Made by a program: the position numbers and the translations under genes. DNA of 35,967 bases from JAVVHH01 sp032249615 (lineage in GTDB: Bacteria; Pseudomonadota; Alphaproteobacteria; Acetobacterales; Acetobacteraceae). Positions 9,314 through 19,500 of this stretch are shown one piece after another (the stretch's first letter is position 1; every line of letters starts with the position of its first letter). The notes beneath the pieces are model-generated. The model had not been told where the DNA came from. It saw only the letters and a program-made list of their open reading frames with translations, and searched no databases. The stretch is taken from contig JAVVHH010000018.1 in NCBI GenBank assembly GCA_032249615.1, positions 1 through 35,967 on the forward strand, given 5' to 3'.

Positions 9314-9945
9314 GCCGCGTCGGCATCCTGTTCAGCGGGCGCGGCAGCAACATGGGCGCGCTGCTCGCCGCCGCCGCGGCGCCGGGCTTCCCCGGCCGGG
9401 TCGTGCTCGCGCTGGGCAACGTTCCCGGCGCCGGCGGCTTCGACCTTGCCGCCGCCCACGGCGCGCCGTCCATCTGCATCGACCACCGCTCCTTCGCCGG
9501 CGACCGGGAAGCCCACGAGCGCGCCATCGACGCTGCACTCCAGGAGGCGGACGTCACGCTCGTCTGCCTCGCCGGCTACATGCGCCGCCTCACCCCCTAT
9601 CTCGTCGCGCAATGGGCGGGCCGGATGCTCAACATCCATCCCAGCCTGCTGCCCTCGTTCCCCGGCCTGCACACCCACCGGCGCGCCCTCGAAGCCGGCG
9701 TCAAGCTGCATGGCTGCACCGTCCACATGGTCACCGACACGGTCGACGACGGCCCCATCCTAGCCCAGGCCGCGGTTCCCGTGCTGCCCGGCGACGACGA
9801 AGACCGCCTCGCCGCCCGTGTGCTGGCGCAGGAACATGCGCTTTACCCCGCGACGCTCGCGCGGGTGCTGACGGCCAGCCCCGGCCGGTTCGACCCGGCA
9901 GCCGCGCTGCTCAACCCCTTGCCCATCGAGCCGGCGGCACCGTAA
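9310..9945 (+). CDS. purN: Phosphoribosylglycinamide formyltransferase
   Basis: Transfers formyl from 10-formyltetrahydrofolate to glycinamide ribonucleotide, step three of purine synthesis. The protein has 211 residues with the N-terminal phosphate-binding VGILFSGRGSNMGALL, the folate/catalytic region AGYMRRLTPYLV, and the signature MLNIHPSLLPSFPGLHTHRRAL. The conserved catalytic Asn-His pair lies in NIHPSLLP, and the Asp in TVDDGPIL. Translation starts at GTG 9310, overlapping the purM stop as GTGA, so the two are translationally coupled. The purM-purN pairing is common across proteobacteria. Confidence 0.96.
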   Translation: MSRVGILFSGRGSNMGALLAAAAAPGFPGRVVLALGNVPGAGGFDLAAAHGAPSICIDHRSFAGDREAHERAIDAALQEADVTLVCLAGYMRRLTPYLVAQWAGRMLNIHPSLLPSFPGLHTHRRALEAGVKLHGCTVHMVTDTVDDGPILAQAAVPVLPGDDEDRLAARVLAQEHALYPATLARVLTASPGRFDPAAALLNPLPIEPAAP

Positions 9946-9966
9946 AAGCCGCGGATCGACAGGGGC

Positions 9967-10131
9967 ATGACGATGGCGCAGGTGCAGCAGGAAACCCGGG
10001 ACGCGGACCCGATCACACAATCCTTTTTCGTGGACCGTCAGACATTCTGGAACCGCTTCACGCGGTTCGCCACCTACGTCGCCGGCGCGATCGTGGTGCT
10101 GCTGATCCTGATGTGGCTCTTCCTCGTCTAA
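9967..10131 (+). CDS. 54-aa single-helix protein, aa3-type cytochrome oxidase subunit IV-like
   Basis: A small ORF reading MTMAQVQQETRDADP..., with a short polar N-terminus and the segment FWNRFTRFATYVAGAI followed by a hydrophobic stretch ending LILMWLFLV. The build (about 25 polar residues, a basic aromatic step, then one C-terminal membrane helix) matches the bacterial aa3-type cytochrome c oxidase subunit IV family, whose members are 45-70 residues long. AGGGG lies just upstream of the first ATG; the second ATG (9973) has a better spacing to it and could be the true start. It follows purN by 21 nt on the same strand, far from any oxidase gene in the window. Its TAA overlaps the stop of the convergent dehydrogenase by 2-3 nt. 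The family call rests on size and topology, so it is moderately secure. Confidence 0.7.
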   Translation: MTMAQVQQETRDADPITQSFFVDRQTFWNRFTRFATYVAGAIVVLLILMWLFLV

Positions 10132-11171
10132 TACATCAGCTGCGTGTCCAGCACGTTGCGCATGTCGGTGCGCCGCCCCTCGAGCCAGCAGGCGAGGTTG
10201 TAGCAAAAGACCTCCGTGATGCGGGCGTTCTCGCGATGTACGGTGCTGGCCGAGTGCGGGCTGATGAACACGTTCGGCATCGCCCAGAGCGGATCGTCGG
10301 GCGGCAGCGGCTCCGGATCGGTGACGTCCAACGCCGCAAAGGCGACGTGGCCGGACCGGAGCGCTTCGATTAAGGCGGCGTGATCGATCGTCTGGCCCCG
10401 CCCGATGTTGACGAACATCACCCCCGGACGCATCTCGCCGAACGCGCGCGCATCCAGCATGCGCTCCGTCTCCGGCGTATGGGGCGCCGTCATGACCACG
10501 GCGTCCGCCATGCCGAGCGCCAGCGGCAATTCGCTCGCCGGCATGACGGCATCGAACAGCGCGGCGTGGGGCCGGTTACGGTCGGGATCCCGCGCCACCG
10601 CGATCACCCGCATGTCGAACGCCTTCGCGACTCGGGCGCAGCCGCGCGCGAGGTCGCCCGCCCCGATCAGCACCATCGTGCGCCCTGCCAGGTCCTCCCC
10701 GGCATGCCGCTCCCACCGCCGCTCCGCCTGCTCCGCGCGGCGCCGGTCGTAGCCCCGCAGGTGCGTGAGCAGCGCCATGAACACCCATTCGGCCAGCGGC
10801 CCCGCATGCACGCCGCGCGCGGTCGTCACCAGGATCCCGAGTTTGTCCAGGCCGAGTCGCGCCACCCGCGGCCCCACGCCGGTGCTGGTCGCCTGCACCC
10901 AGGCCAGTCGCGAGAGATGCGGGAGATCGCCGGGGGCCGGCAGGTCGAACAGGATCGTCGCCCGCGCCAGCATGCCCTGCCACCGGCCCTGCTGCTCGGG
11001 CGTGCGCTGAAAAGTCGGGTCGCCGCCATGATCGCCGATGAAGCGCGGGGGCGGCAGCAGTAACGGGTCGTGCAGCACCAGCAGCCGCTCGGGCGCGAGG
11101 CTGCGGATGCGCGCCACCAACTCGTCCTCGAGCGGCGACGCGATCAGGACGATGGTGGCAGGCTGGTTCAT
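10128..11171 (-). CDS. D-2-hydroxyacid dehydrogenase (NAD(P)-binding)
   Basis: Reduces a 2-ketoacid to the D-2-hydroxyacid or the reverse; the exact substrate is not readable. The 347-residue protein has the family layout: a split substrate domain around an NAD(P) Rossmann fold (VLIGAGDLARGCARVAKAF). The catalytic residues are recognisable as Arg in NIGRGQTIDHAAL, Glu in DVTDPEPLP and His in ISPHSAST. The nucleotide loop reads VARDP, which does not decide cofactor preference. The start chosen is ATG 11171 (MNQPATIVLIASP), 12 residues inside a longer reading. It lies 70 nt after the lipoprotein gene and may share its transcript. Glyoxylate/hydroxypyruvate reductase-like enzymes are the closest general type I can name. 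Confidence 0.88.
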   Translation of the reverse strand: MNQPATIVLIASPLEDELVARIRSLAPERLLVLHDPLLLPPPRFIGDHGGDPTFQRTPEQQGRWQGMLARATILFDLPAPGDLPHLSRLAWVQATSTGVGPRVARLGLDKLGILVTTARGVHAGPLAEWVFMALLTHLRGYDRRRAEQAERRWERHAGEDLAGRTMVLIGAGDLARGCARVAKAFDMRVIAVARDPDRNRPHAALFDAVMPASELPLALGMADAVVMTAPHTPETERMLDARAFGEMRPGVMFVNIGRGQTIDHAALIEALRSGHVAFAALDVTDPEPLPPDDPLWAMPNVFISPHSASTVHRENARITEVFCYNLACWLEGRRTDMRNVLDTQLMY

Positions 11172-11241
11172 TCCCGAAGCCGACCATGGCGGCGCCGGGT
11201 TGGTCAATCAGCCGCGCGGCGCAGCCTCGGCTGAAGCGGCG

Positions 11242-11478
11242 TCAGAGCCCCGAGTTGTTCATCAGCACGTGGTAGCCCTTGCCGCGCATGCAGTCGGCGG
11301 TCGAGCCGCCCGCGAACGGGATCCAGCTGCCGCTGACCTGCTCGCGGCACTCCGCCATGTCGCGATTGTATTTCGCGTCGCTGACGTTGATGCGGTCGAT
11401 CAGCGGTTGCGGCGCCGAACAGCCGGCCAACGCCGCACCGGCAAGGACGAGGGACAGGAGGGCGGGCATCTGGCGCAT
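11242..11478 (-). CDS. Small lipoprotein of unknown function
   Basis: A 78-residue protein with a classic lipoprotein signal: MRQMPALLSLVLAGAALAGC, where LAGC is the lipobox and Cys20 the lipidation site. The mature part is about 58 residues, contains two further cysteines (in AECREQ and ADCMRGKGY) that could form a disulfide, and ends NNSGL. I do not recognise a named family. The MRGKGY segment near the C-terminus is reminiscent of small cell-envelope lipoproteins with a C-x(n)-C-M-x-x-K-G-Y pattern. It starts 3 nt after the monooxygenase stop, with AGGGTAGG as ribosome site, so it is cotranscribed with that gene. Confidence 0.82.
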   Translation of the reverse strand: MRQMPALLSLVLAGAALAGCSAPQPLIDRINVSDAKYNRDMAECREQVSGSWIPFAGGSTADCMRGKGYHVLMNNSGL

Positions 11479-11481
11479 GGC

Positions 11482-12702
11482 CTACCCTAGCACGCCGGCC
11501 AGAGTCCCGGCACCCATCGCCTGACGCACGAACATGCGCTTCAATGCCGGCAGACGCTGCACGCCCGCGATCCCGAGGTCACGCACGCCACGCACCAGCG
11601 GATTGTCGGTGCTGAACAGCCGATCGAGAGCGTCCGTGGCGCCCAGCATCAGCAGATTGGCGCCGCGCCGCTGCCGTTGGTATTCCGCCAACAGCGCCGG
11701 CGCCCCCACATCGCCGCCGGCGCGCACCGCCTGCAGCACCAGTTCGGAGAGCGCGATCACGTCGCGGAAGCCGAGGTTGAGCCCCTGCCCGGCGATTGGG
11801 TGGATGCCGTGCGCGGCATCGCCGACCAGCACGAGCCGCGTGTCGACGTAGCGCTGGGCGTGCATCGCCGATAGCGGATAGCACCAGCGGCGCCCGACCG
11901 GCCGCACCGCGCCGAGATGGGAGCCCAGCCGCCGGGTCACCTCGCGGGCGAACACCGCGTCCGACGTGGTGTAGAGCCGATCGGCGAGCGTCGCCTCCTC
12001 CGTCCAGACGATGGCCGATACGTGCGGCGCGCCTTCCATGCCGACCATCGGCAACTGCGCGAACGGCCCGGCGGGCAGGAAATGCTCGAGCGCGACGTTG
12101 CCGTGCGGCCGCTCGTGCCCGATCGCCGCCACCAGGCCCCGCTGCTTGTAGGGCACCGACGTGATCGCGATGCCCGCCTGCTGGCGGAGCGGCGACTGCC
12201 GCCCCTCGGCCGCGACGACGAGCTTGCACCGGAAGCTGGGGCCGCCCGCCACCGTGACGGTCGCGCCCTCCGCATCCCGTGTCACCTGGGCCTCTGCCGG
12301 GGCGTGCACCTGCAGAGCGGGCAGCGCCCGCAAATGCGCGTTCAACGCCACCCGAACGCTGCGGGCCTCGACCATCCAGCCGAACGGCTCGTCACCGGCC
12401 GCGCGGTGGTCGAAATGCAGGTGGAGCCGCGACGCGGGCCGCCCCACCTTGCCGTCCGAAACCCGGATGTCCTCGATCGGGCACACCGGCAGCGGCAGCT
12501 TGGCCCAGACGCCGGCGGCCTCCAGCAGGCGCCGCGACCCGGCCGCGACCGCATAGGCGCGCCCGTCGAAATCAGGATGCTCCATGGGCGGCAGGTCGGC
12601 CCGGTCGATCACCGCGACGCGCGCCCCGCCCTCGGCCAGCCTGCAGGCCAAGGTGCCGCCGACCGGCCCGGCGCCTACGACACAAACATCCACATCCTGC
12701 AT
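11482..12702 (-). CDS. FAD-dependent UbiH/UbiF/VisC/COQ6-family monooxygenase
   Basis: Probably a ubiquinone-ring hydroxylase. The 406-residue protein has the FAD-binding GxGxxG fold at the N-terminus (VCVVGAGPVGGTLACRLAEGG), an NAD(P)H/FAD DG motif region (LVVAAEGRQSPLR) and the second FAD motif LVGDAAHGIHPIAGQGLNLGFRD. The last is the hallmark of this family. Which ring position it hydroxylates (UbiH, UbiF, UbiI or the alphaproteobacterial UbiL/UbiM type) cannot be told without a tree. I start it at ATG 12702, preceded by GGGAG seven bases upstream; the longer reading to 12870 crosses the glnK promoter region and has no family similarity. The lipoprotein gene follows after 3 nt. Confidence 0.9.
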   Translation of the reverse strand: MQDVDVCVVGAGPVGGTLACRLAEGGARVAVIDRADLPPMEHPDFDGRAYAVAAGSRRLLEAAGVWAKLPLPVCPIEDIRVSDGKVGRPASRLHLHFDHRAAGDEPFGWMVEARSVRVALNAHLRALPALQVHAPAEAQVTRDAEGATVTVAGGPSFRCKLVVAAEGRQSPLRQQAGIAITSVPYKQRGLVAAIGHERPHGNVALEHFLPAGPFAQLPMVGMEGAPHVSAIVWTEEATLADRLYTTSDAVFAREVTRRLGSHLGAVRPVGRRWCYPLSAMHAQRYVDTRLVLVGDAAHGIHPIAGQGLNLGFRDVIALSELVLQAVRAGGDVGAPALLAEYQRQRRGANLLMLGATDALDRLFSTDNPLVRGVRDLGIAGVQRLPALKRMFVRQAMGAGTLAGVLG

Positions 12703-12864
12703 GGTGATCTCCCGCCAAGCGGCCCGAAACCGGGTTTGCTTGCCTAAATAACAGGCAGTCGACCGTGGCCAATCCGCCGCGGCTTCGTACACGCGCTGCA
12801 TAAGCAGGCGGCAGAGTAGCAGCAAGACGGGCCCAAACCCACGACCCCGTGGTTCATCTCGGCG

Positions 12865-12880
12865 CGGCACGCTTCTTGAA
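12865..12880 (+). promoter_or_regulatory. Sigma-54-type promoter candidate for glnK-amtB
   Basis: The sequence CGGCACGCTTCTTGAA resembles the sigma-54 consensus TGGCACG-N4-TTGC[A/T]. The GG of the -24 element and the -12 dinucleotide are separated by exactly 10 nt, as required. The -24 element is nearly perfect. The -12 element reads TTGAA where TTGCA or TTGCT is expected, one mismatch at an important base. A transcript from here would begin near 12891, leaving about 55 nt before glnK. The pairing with a nitrogen-responsive operon supports it. I could not find a convincing NtrC palindrome upstream. Confidence 0.5.
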
Positions 12881-12945
12881 AAGGGTTGGGCTGCGCCAGC
12901 CGCCGCTTTCTGCGTCGGAGCGCCGGACCAATCGAGAGAGGCGCT

Positions 12946-13280
12946 ATGAAGCTCATCATGGCCATCATCAAACCCTTCAAGCTGGACGACGTGCGTGAAG
13001 CGCTGACGCCGCTCGGGGTTCAGGGCCTAACGGTATCGGAAGTCAAAGGTTTTGGCCGTCAGAAAGGCCAGACGGAAATCTACCGCGGTGCCGAGTACCA
13101 CGTGAATTTCCTGCCGAAAGTGAAGATCGAAGTCGCTGTGCCGGCCGACCTGGCCGAGCAGGTCGTCGAAGCCATCATCCGCTCCGCCAGGACCGGCAAG
13201 ATCGGCGACGGCAAAGTCTTCGTGATGGACATGCAGCGCGCAGTCCGCATCCGCACCGGCGAAACCGACAACGAGGCCCT

Positions 13281-13284
<4 letters not shown>
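12946..13284 (+). CDS. glnK: Nitrogen regulatory protein P-II (GlnK/GlnB)
   Basis: A trimeric signal protein that senses 2-oxoglutarate, ATP/ADP and, through uridylylation, glutamine. It binds AmtB to close the ammonium channel. The 112 residues match the family length. The T-loop is complete, GRQKGQTEIYRGAEYHVNF, with the uridylylation tyrosine at position 51, exactly as in E. coli PII. The nucleotide-binding C-terminal part reads ARTGKIGDGKVFV. A strong GAGAGAGG ribosome site precedes the ATG at 12946. Linkage to amtB with an ATGA overlap is the classic glnK arrangement, so I prefer that name over glnB. A second PII paralogue elsewhere in the genome is likely. Confidence 0.96.
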
Positions 13285-14744
<1,460 letters not shown>

Positions 14745-14746
14745 CG

Positions 14747-15943
14747 TCAGCTTCGCCGCACGGTGTAGGACCCCGCGAGCGCCGCCATGATGAAGGCGGC
14801 GTGAGCGGGGTCCCTCGCTTCGATCATCAACTCCAGCTCCGCCGACTGCACGCTCGGCGCATCGAACAGCCGCTGGTGGACCACCTCGATGATGTTGCCG
14901 CCGGAATCGCCGATCCGGGTCGCGATGTCGGCCAGAACGCCCGGACGGTCCGGGATGTCCATCGTCAGCCGCAGCAGCCTGCCATCCCGCAGCAGCCCCC
15001 GCAGCAGCACGTTCGCCAGGATGCGCCCGTCGATGTTGCCGCCGCACACCACCGTCCCGACCCGGCGCCCGGCGAACCGCTCCGGATGCGCCAACAGCGC
15101 TCCCACCCCGATCGCCCCCGCGCCCTCGGCCACCTGCTTGGCGCCTTCCGCCAGCAGCGAGATCGCGTCCTCGACCACCCGCTCCGGCACGACCAGCACC
15201 TCACGCACGCGGCCACGGAGGGCTTCGAGGCATCGTTCGCCAATGCGCTGGACCGCGATTCCCTCGGCGATCGTCGCGCCCCCAGTCACCCCGTCCCGCC
15301 CCGCCAGCGCGGCCTGCAGCGAGGCATAGCTCTCCACCTCGACGCCGATCACCTCGACGTCGGGCCGCACGCCGGCCGCCGCCACCGCGCAACCCGCGAT
15401 CATCCCGCCACCCCCGACCGGCACCAGCAGCACCTCGATATCCGGCGCATCCTCGAGGAACTCGAGCGCCAGCGTCCCCTGCCCCGCCATCACCGCTTCG
15501 TCGTCATAGGGATGCACGAACACCAGCCCGTCCCGCTCGGCCAGCGCACGCGCGTGAGAGGCGGATTGCGCCAGCATCTCGCCGTGCAGCACCACCTCGG
15601 CGCCCCAAGCCCGGGTTCGGCTGACCTTGGTCGCGGGCGTGAACAGCGGCATCACGATCGTGGCCTGAATGCCGAGCAGGCTCGCGTGCCGCGCGACCGC
15701 CTGGGCATGGTTGCCCGCCGACATCGCGATCACGCCCCGCGCCCGCTCCTCGGCCGTCAGCAGCGAAAGCCGGTTCGCCGCGCCGCGTTCCTTGAAGGAA
15801 CCGATCCGCTGCAGGTTCTCGAGCTTGAGCGTCACCTCCGCCCCGGTCGCGAGACTCACTGCATGCGACGGGATCGACGGCGTTCGCAGCACGCGCCCTT
15901 CGATCCGCCGCGCCGCCGCGCGGACGTCCTCGAGCGTGATCAC
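14747..15943 (-). CDS. Threonine ammonia-lyase with C-terminal ACT domain
   Basis: A PLP enzyme that deaminates threonine to 2-oxobutyrate and ammonia. The catalytic lysine is Lys51 in IGSFKERGA; SAGNHAQAVA and the glycine loop VPVGGGGMIAG contribute to the PLP site. Residues from about 328 to the end (RLTMDIPDRPGVLADIATRI and onwards) form a single ACT-type regulatory domain. At 398 residues it belongs to the shorter ACT-bearing type, not the 510-residue biosynthetic IlvA with two ACT-like modules, so I leave the symbol empty. Either isoleucine synthesis or threonine catabolism is possible. The start is GTG 15943, 9 nt after greA. It probably ends the carA-carB-greA operon. Confidence 0.92.
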   Translation of the reverse strand: MITLEDVRAAARRIEGRVLRTPSIPSHAVSLATGAEVTLKLENLQRIGSFKERGAANRLSLLTAEERARGVIAMSAGNHAQAVARHASLLGIQATIVMPLFTPATKVSRTRAWGAEVVLHGEMLAQSASHARALAERDGLVFVHPYDDEAVMAGQGTLALEFLEDAPDIEVLLVPVGGGGMIAGCAVAAAGVRPDVEVIGVEVESYASLQAALAGRDGVTGGATIAEGIAVQRIGERCLEALRGRVREVLVVPERVVEDAISLLAEGAKQVAEGAGAIGVGALLAHPERFAGRRVGTVVCGGNIDGRILANVLLRGLLRDGRLLRLTMDIPDRPGVLADIATRIGDSGGNIIEVVHQRLFDAPSVQSAELELMIEARDPAHAAFIMAALAGSYTVRRS

Positions 15944-15952
15944 GGACGGCGC

Positions 15953-16426
15953 TTAGCCGTATTTGACGTCGAGAACCTCGTAGCTCCGGTCGCCGCCCGG
16001 CGCCGGCACCGAAATGGTGTCGCCCGTCTTCTTGCCGATCAGGGCCTTGGCCAGCGGCGACGAGATCGATAGCCGCCGCAGCTTGATGTCCGCCTCGTGC
16101 ACGCCGACGATTTGATAGGTCGCCTCTTTCTCGGTTTCCTCGTCGACCAGCTTGATGTGCGCGCCGAACTTGATCTGGTCGCCCGACAGGGTCGCCGGGT
16201 CGATCACCTCGGCGGCCGACACGATCTCCTCGAGCTCGATGACCCGGCCCTCGATGAACGACTGCCGCTCCCGCGCTGCATGATATTCGGCGTTCTCCGA
16301 CAGGTCCCCATGGCTCCGCGCCTCGGCGATGGCGCGGATGATCGCCGGCCGCTCCACCGATTTGAGATGCCGCAGTTCCTCTTCGAGACGCTGCAGGCCC
16401 GGCGCGGTCATCGGAAACTTCTGCAC
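15953..16426 (-). CDS. greA: Transcript cleavage factor GreA
   Basis: Rescues backtracked RNA polymerase by stimulating cleavage of the nascent RNA. At 157 residues it has the usual size, with an N-terminal coiled-coil hairpin carrying the acidic tip motif GDLSENAEYHAARERQ and a C-terminal FKBP-like domain (SPLAKALIGKKTGDTISVPAPGG). I take GTG at 16426 (VQKFPMTAPGLQRLEEEL) as the start: it matches the family beginning and is preceded by AAGAGGA about 9 nt upstream. The upstream extension to 16474 is not conserved-looking. It follows carB by 93 nt and precedes the threonine ammonia-lyase by 9 nt; carB-greA linkage is frequent in proteobacteria. Confidence 0.96.
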   Translation of the reverse strand: MQKFPMTAPGLQRLEEELRHLKSVERPAIIRAIAEARSHGDLSENAEYHAARERQSFIEGRVIELEEIVSAAEVIDPATLSGDQIKFGAHIKLVDEETEKEATYQIVGVHEADIKLRRLSISSPLAKALIGKKTGDTISVPAPGGDRSYEVLDVKYG

Positions 16427-16519
16427 TATAACGATCCTCTTACCCGGTCGGCACACACTCGTCCGCGGCGCCAAGGGTCATCCCGGGCACCGCAGAAACC
16501 TGGCGCGACCCCTGCCGCG

Positions 16520-19500
16520 CTAGAATGATCGGTCAAAATACGATTGGAGCGGCGCCACTTCAAGCGTGCCTGATTTCAAGGCAGCAATCGCCCCCACGGC
16601 GGCCCGCGCCCCCGCGATCGTCGTGTAGTGCGGAACCCCGTTGGTCAGCGCCGTCCTGCGGATGGCGAAGCTGTCCGTCACCGACTGCGCGCCCGACGCG
16701 GTGTTGATCACGAGTTGGATCTCGCCCCCCTCGATCGCGTCCACGCAGTGCGGCCGCCCCTCCAGCACCTTGTTGACCACCTTGACCGGCAGCCCGGCCG
16801 CCGTGATCCGCGCCGCCGTTCCGCGCGTCGCCATCACCTGGAAGCCCATCTCCGTCAGCCGCCGCGCCATCGGCACCAGCCCCACCTTGTCGCCGTCCCG
16901 CACCGATAGGAACACCGTCCCGCTCGAGGGCAGCTTCACCCCCGCCCCCAGCTGCGACTTGGCGAACGCCCGCTCGAACGACTGGTCGAGCCCCATCACC
17001 TCGCCGGTCGACTTCATCTCCGGCCCGAGGATCGTGTCCACGCCGACGAACCGCGCGAAGGGGAACACAGCCTCCTTCACCGCCACGTGCGGCGCGACGC
17101 GGTCGTCATCCAGCGCGAACTCCGAAAGCTTGGCCCCGGCCATCACCCGCGCACCGATCTTGGCCACGGCCACCCCGGTCGCCTTTGCGACGAACGGCAC
17201 CGTCCGCGACGCCCGCGGATTGACCTCCAGCACGTAGATCGCCCCGTCCTGGACCGCGAACTGCACGTTCATCAGCCCGACCACCCCCAGCGCCCGCGCC
17301 ATCTCCTCGGTCTGCGTCTTCAGCTCCGTGATGGTGGACGGCGCCAGCGAGTAGGGCGGCAGCGAACAGGCGCTGTCGCCCGAATGGATGCCCGCCTCCT
17401 CGATGTGCTCCATCACGCCGGCAACATAGACGCTCTGCCCGTCGCAGATGCAGTCCACATCGACCTCGATGGCGTCGTTGAGATAGCGATCCAGCAGCAC
17501 CGGACCCAGCGCCAGCGACGCCTCGCCGGAGTTCCGCATGTATCGCAGCAGCCCGGCGCGGTCGTGCACGATCTCCATCGCGCGGCCCCCCAGCACGTAA
17601 GAGGGGCGCATCACCACGGGATAGCCGACCTTCTCGGCAATCGCTTCCGCTTCGGCCGTCGAGCGCGCGATGCCGTTGTCCGGCTGGCGCAGGCCGAGCC
17701 GGTGCAGCAGCGCCTGGAACCGCTCGCGATCCTCCGCCACGTCGATCGCGTCGGCCGACGTGCCCAGGATGGGGATCCCGGCCTCCGACAGCGCCTGGCT
17801 CAGCTTCAGCGGCGTCTGCCCGCCATACTGCACGATGCAGCCGAGCACCTCGCCGCGCTCCTGCTCGCGCCGCACCACCGCGATCACGTCCTCGGCGGTC
17901 AGCGGCTCGAAATACAGTCGGTCGGACGTGTCGTAATCCGTGCTGACCGTCTCCGGGTTGCAGTTGACCATGATGGTCTCGAAGCCCGCCTCGCGCAGCG
18001 CGTAGCAGGCGTGGACGCAGCAATAATCGAACTCGATCCCCTGCCCGATCCGGTTCGGGCCGCCGCCGAGGATGATGATCTTCTGCCGATCGGTCGGGTC
18101 GGCTTCGCACATCGGGGTCCCGAACCCGCCCTCGAAGGTCGAATACATATAAGGCGTGCCGGACGCGAACTCGCCTGCGCAGGTGTCGATCCGCTTGTAG
18201 ACCGGCTGCACCCCGAGCCGCGCGCGCTCGGCCCCAGCGTCCCGCCCGGAGAGCGCCGAGAGCCGCTCGTCCGAGAAGCCGAGCGCCTTCAAGCGCCGCA
18301 TCCCGGTCGCATCCGTCGGCAGTCCGGCGCTCGCCACCTGGCGCTCCGCCGCCACGATCCGCTCCAACTCGCGCAGGAACCAGCGGTCGAATTTGCAGGC
18401 ATCGTGGATCTCGTCGACCGTCAGCCCGGCCCGCAGCGCTTGCGCCGCCATCAGCAGCCGGTCCGGCCGCGGGCTCGACAGGGCGGCGCGGAACGCGTCA
18501 TGCCCCTCGCCGGGCGCCTCCACCTCGTCGAGCCCCGACAGCCCGGTCTCCATCGACCGCAGCCCCTTCTGGAGCGCCTCGGCGAACGACCGCCCGATCG
18601 CCATCGCCTCGCCGACCGACTTCATCGACGTGCCCAGCAGCGCCGGCGTGCCGGGGAACTTCTCGAACGTGAAGCGCGGGATCTTCACGACCACGTAGTC
18701 GATCGTCGGCTCGAAGCTCGCCGGGATGCCGCGGGCGATGTCGTTGCCCAGCTCGTCCAGCGTGTAGCCCACCGCCAGCTTCGCCGCGATCTTCGCGATC
18801 GGGAACCCGGTCGCCTTGCTCGCCAGTGCCGAGGAGCGCGACACCCGCGGGTTCATCTCGATCACCACCATGCGGCCATCGACCGGGTTCAGCCCGAACT
18901 GCACGTTCGACCCGCCGGTATCGACCCCGATCTTGCGCAGGCACGCGATGCTCGCGTCGCGCATGATCTGGTATTCCTTGTCCGTCAGCGTCAGCGCCGG
19001 GGCGACCGTCACGCTGTCGCCGGTATGCACGCCCATCGGATCGACGTTCTCGATCGCGCACACGATGATGCAGTTGTCCTTGCTGTCGCGGACCACCTCC
19101 ATCTCGTATTCCTTCCAGCCGAGCACGCTCTCCTCGACCAGCACCTCGGTGGTCGGGCTCGCACTCAGCCCGGCGGCCACGATCTGCTCGAACTCCTGCT
19201 TGTTGTAGGCGATCCCGCCGCCCGTGCCGCCCAGGGTGAACGACGGCCGGATCACCGCCGGCAGGCCCACCTCGGCCAGCACCGCCCGGGCCTCCTCCAG
19301 CGTGTGCGCGATCCCCGATTTCGGGCTCTCGATCCCGATCTCGCTCATCGCATCACGGAATTTGAGCCGGTCTTCCGCGCGGTCGATCACCTCGGCCTTG
19401 GCCCCGATCAGCTCCACACCGTGCCGCGCCAGCGCGCCCGAGGCCTCGAGCTGCATCGCCGTGTTCAGCGCGGTCTGCCCGCCCATGGTCGGCAGCAGCG

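Noticed and set aside
12797..12808. CTGC-ATAA-GCAG as an NtrC or other operator upstream of glnK
   Set aside because: Arms are only 4 bp and the spacing does not match the NtrC consensus of TGC-N11-GCA.
12703..12870. Longer N-terminus for the UbiH-type monooxygenase
   Set aside because: The extension covers the glnK promoter region and lacks similarity; a good ribosome site precedes ATG 12702.
16503..16520. Short GCGCG/CGCGC inverted repeat after carB as a terminator
   Set aside because: A 5-bp all-GC stem without a T-run is expected by chance at this GC content, and greA follows on the same strand.
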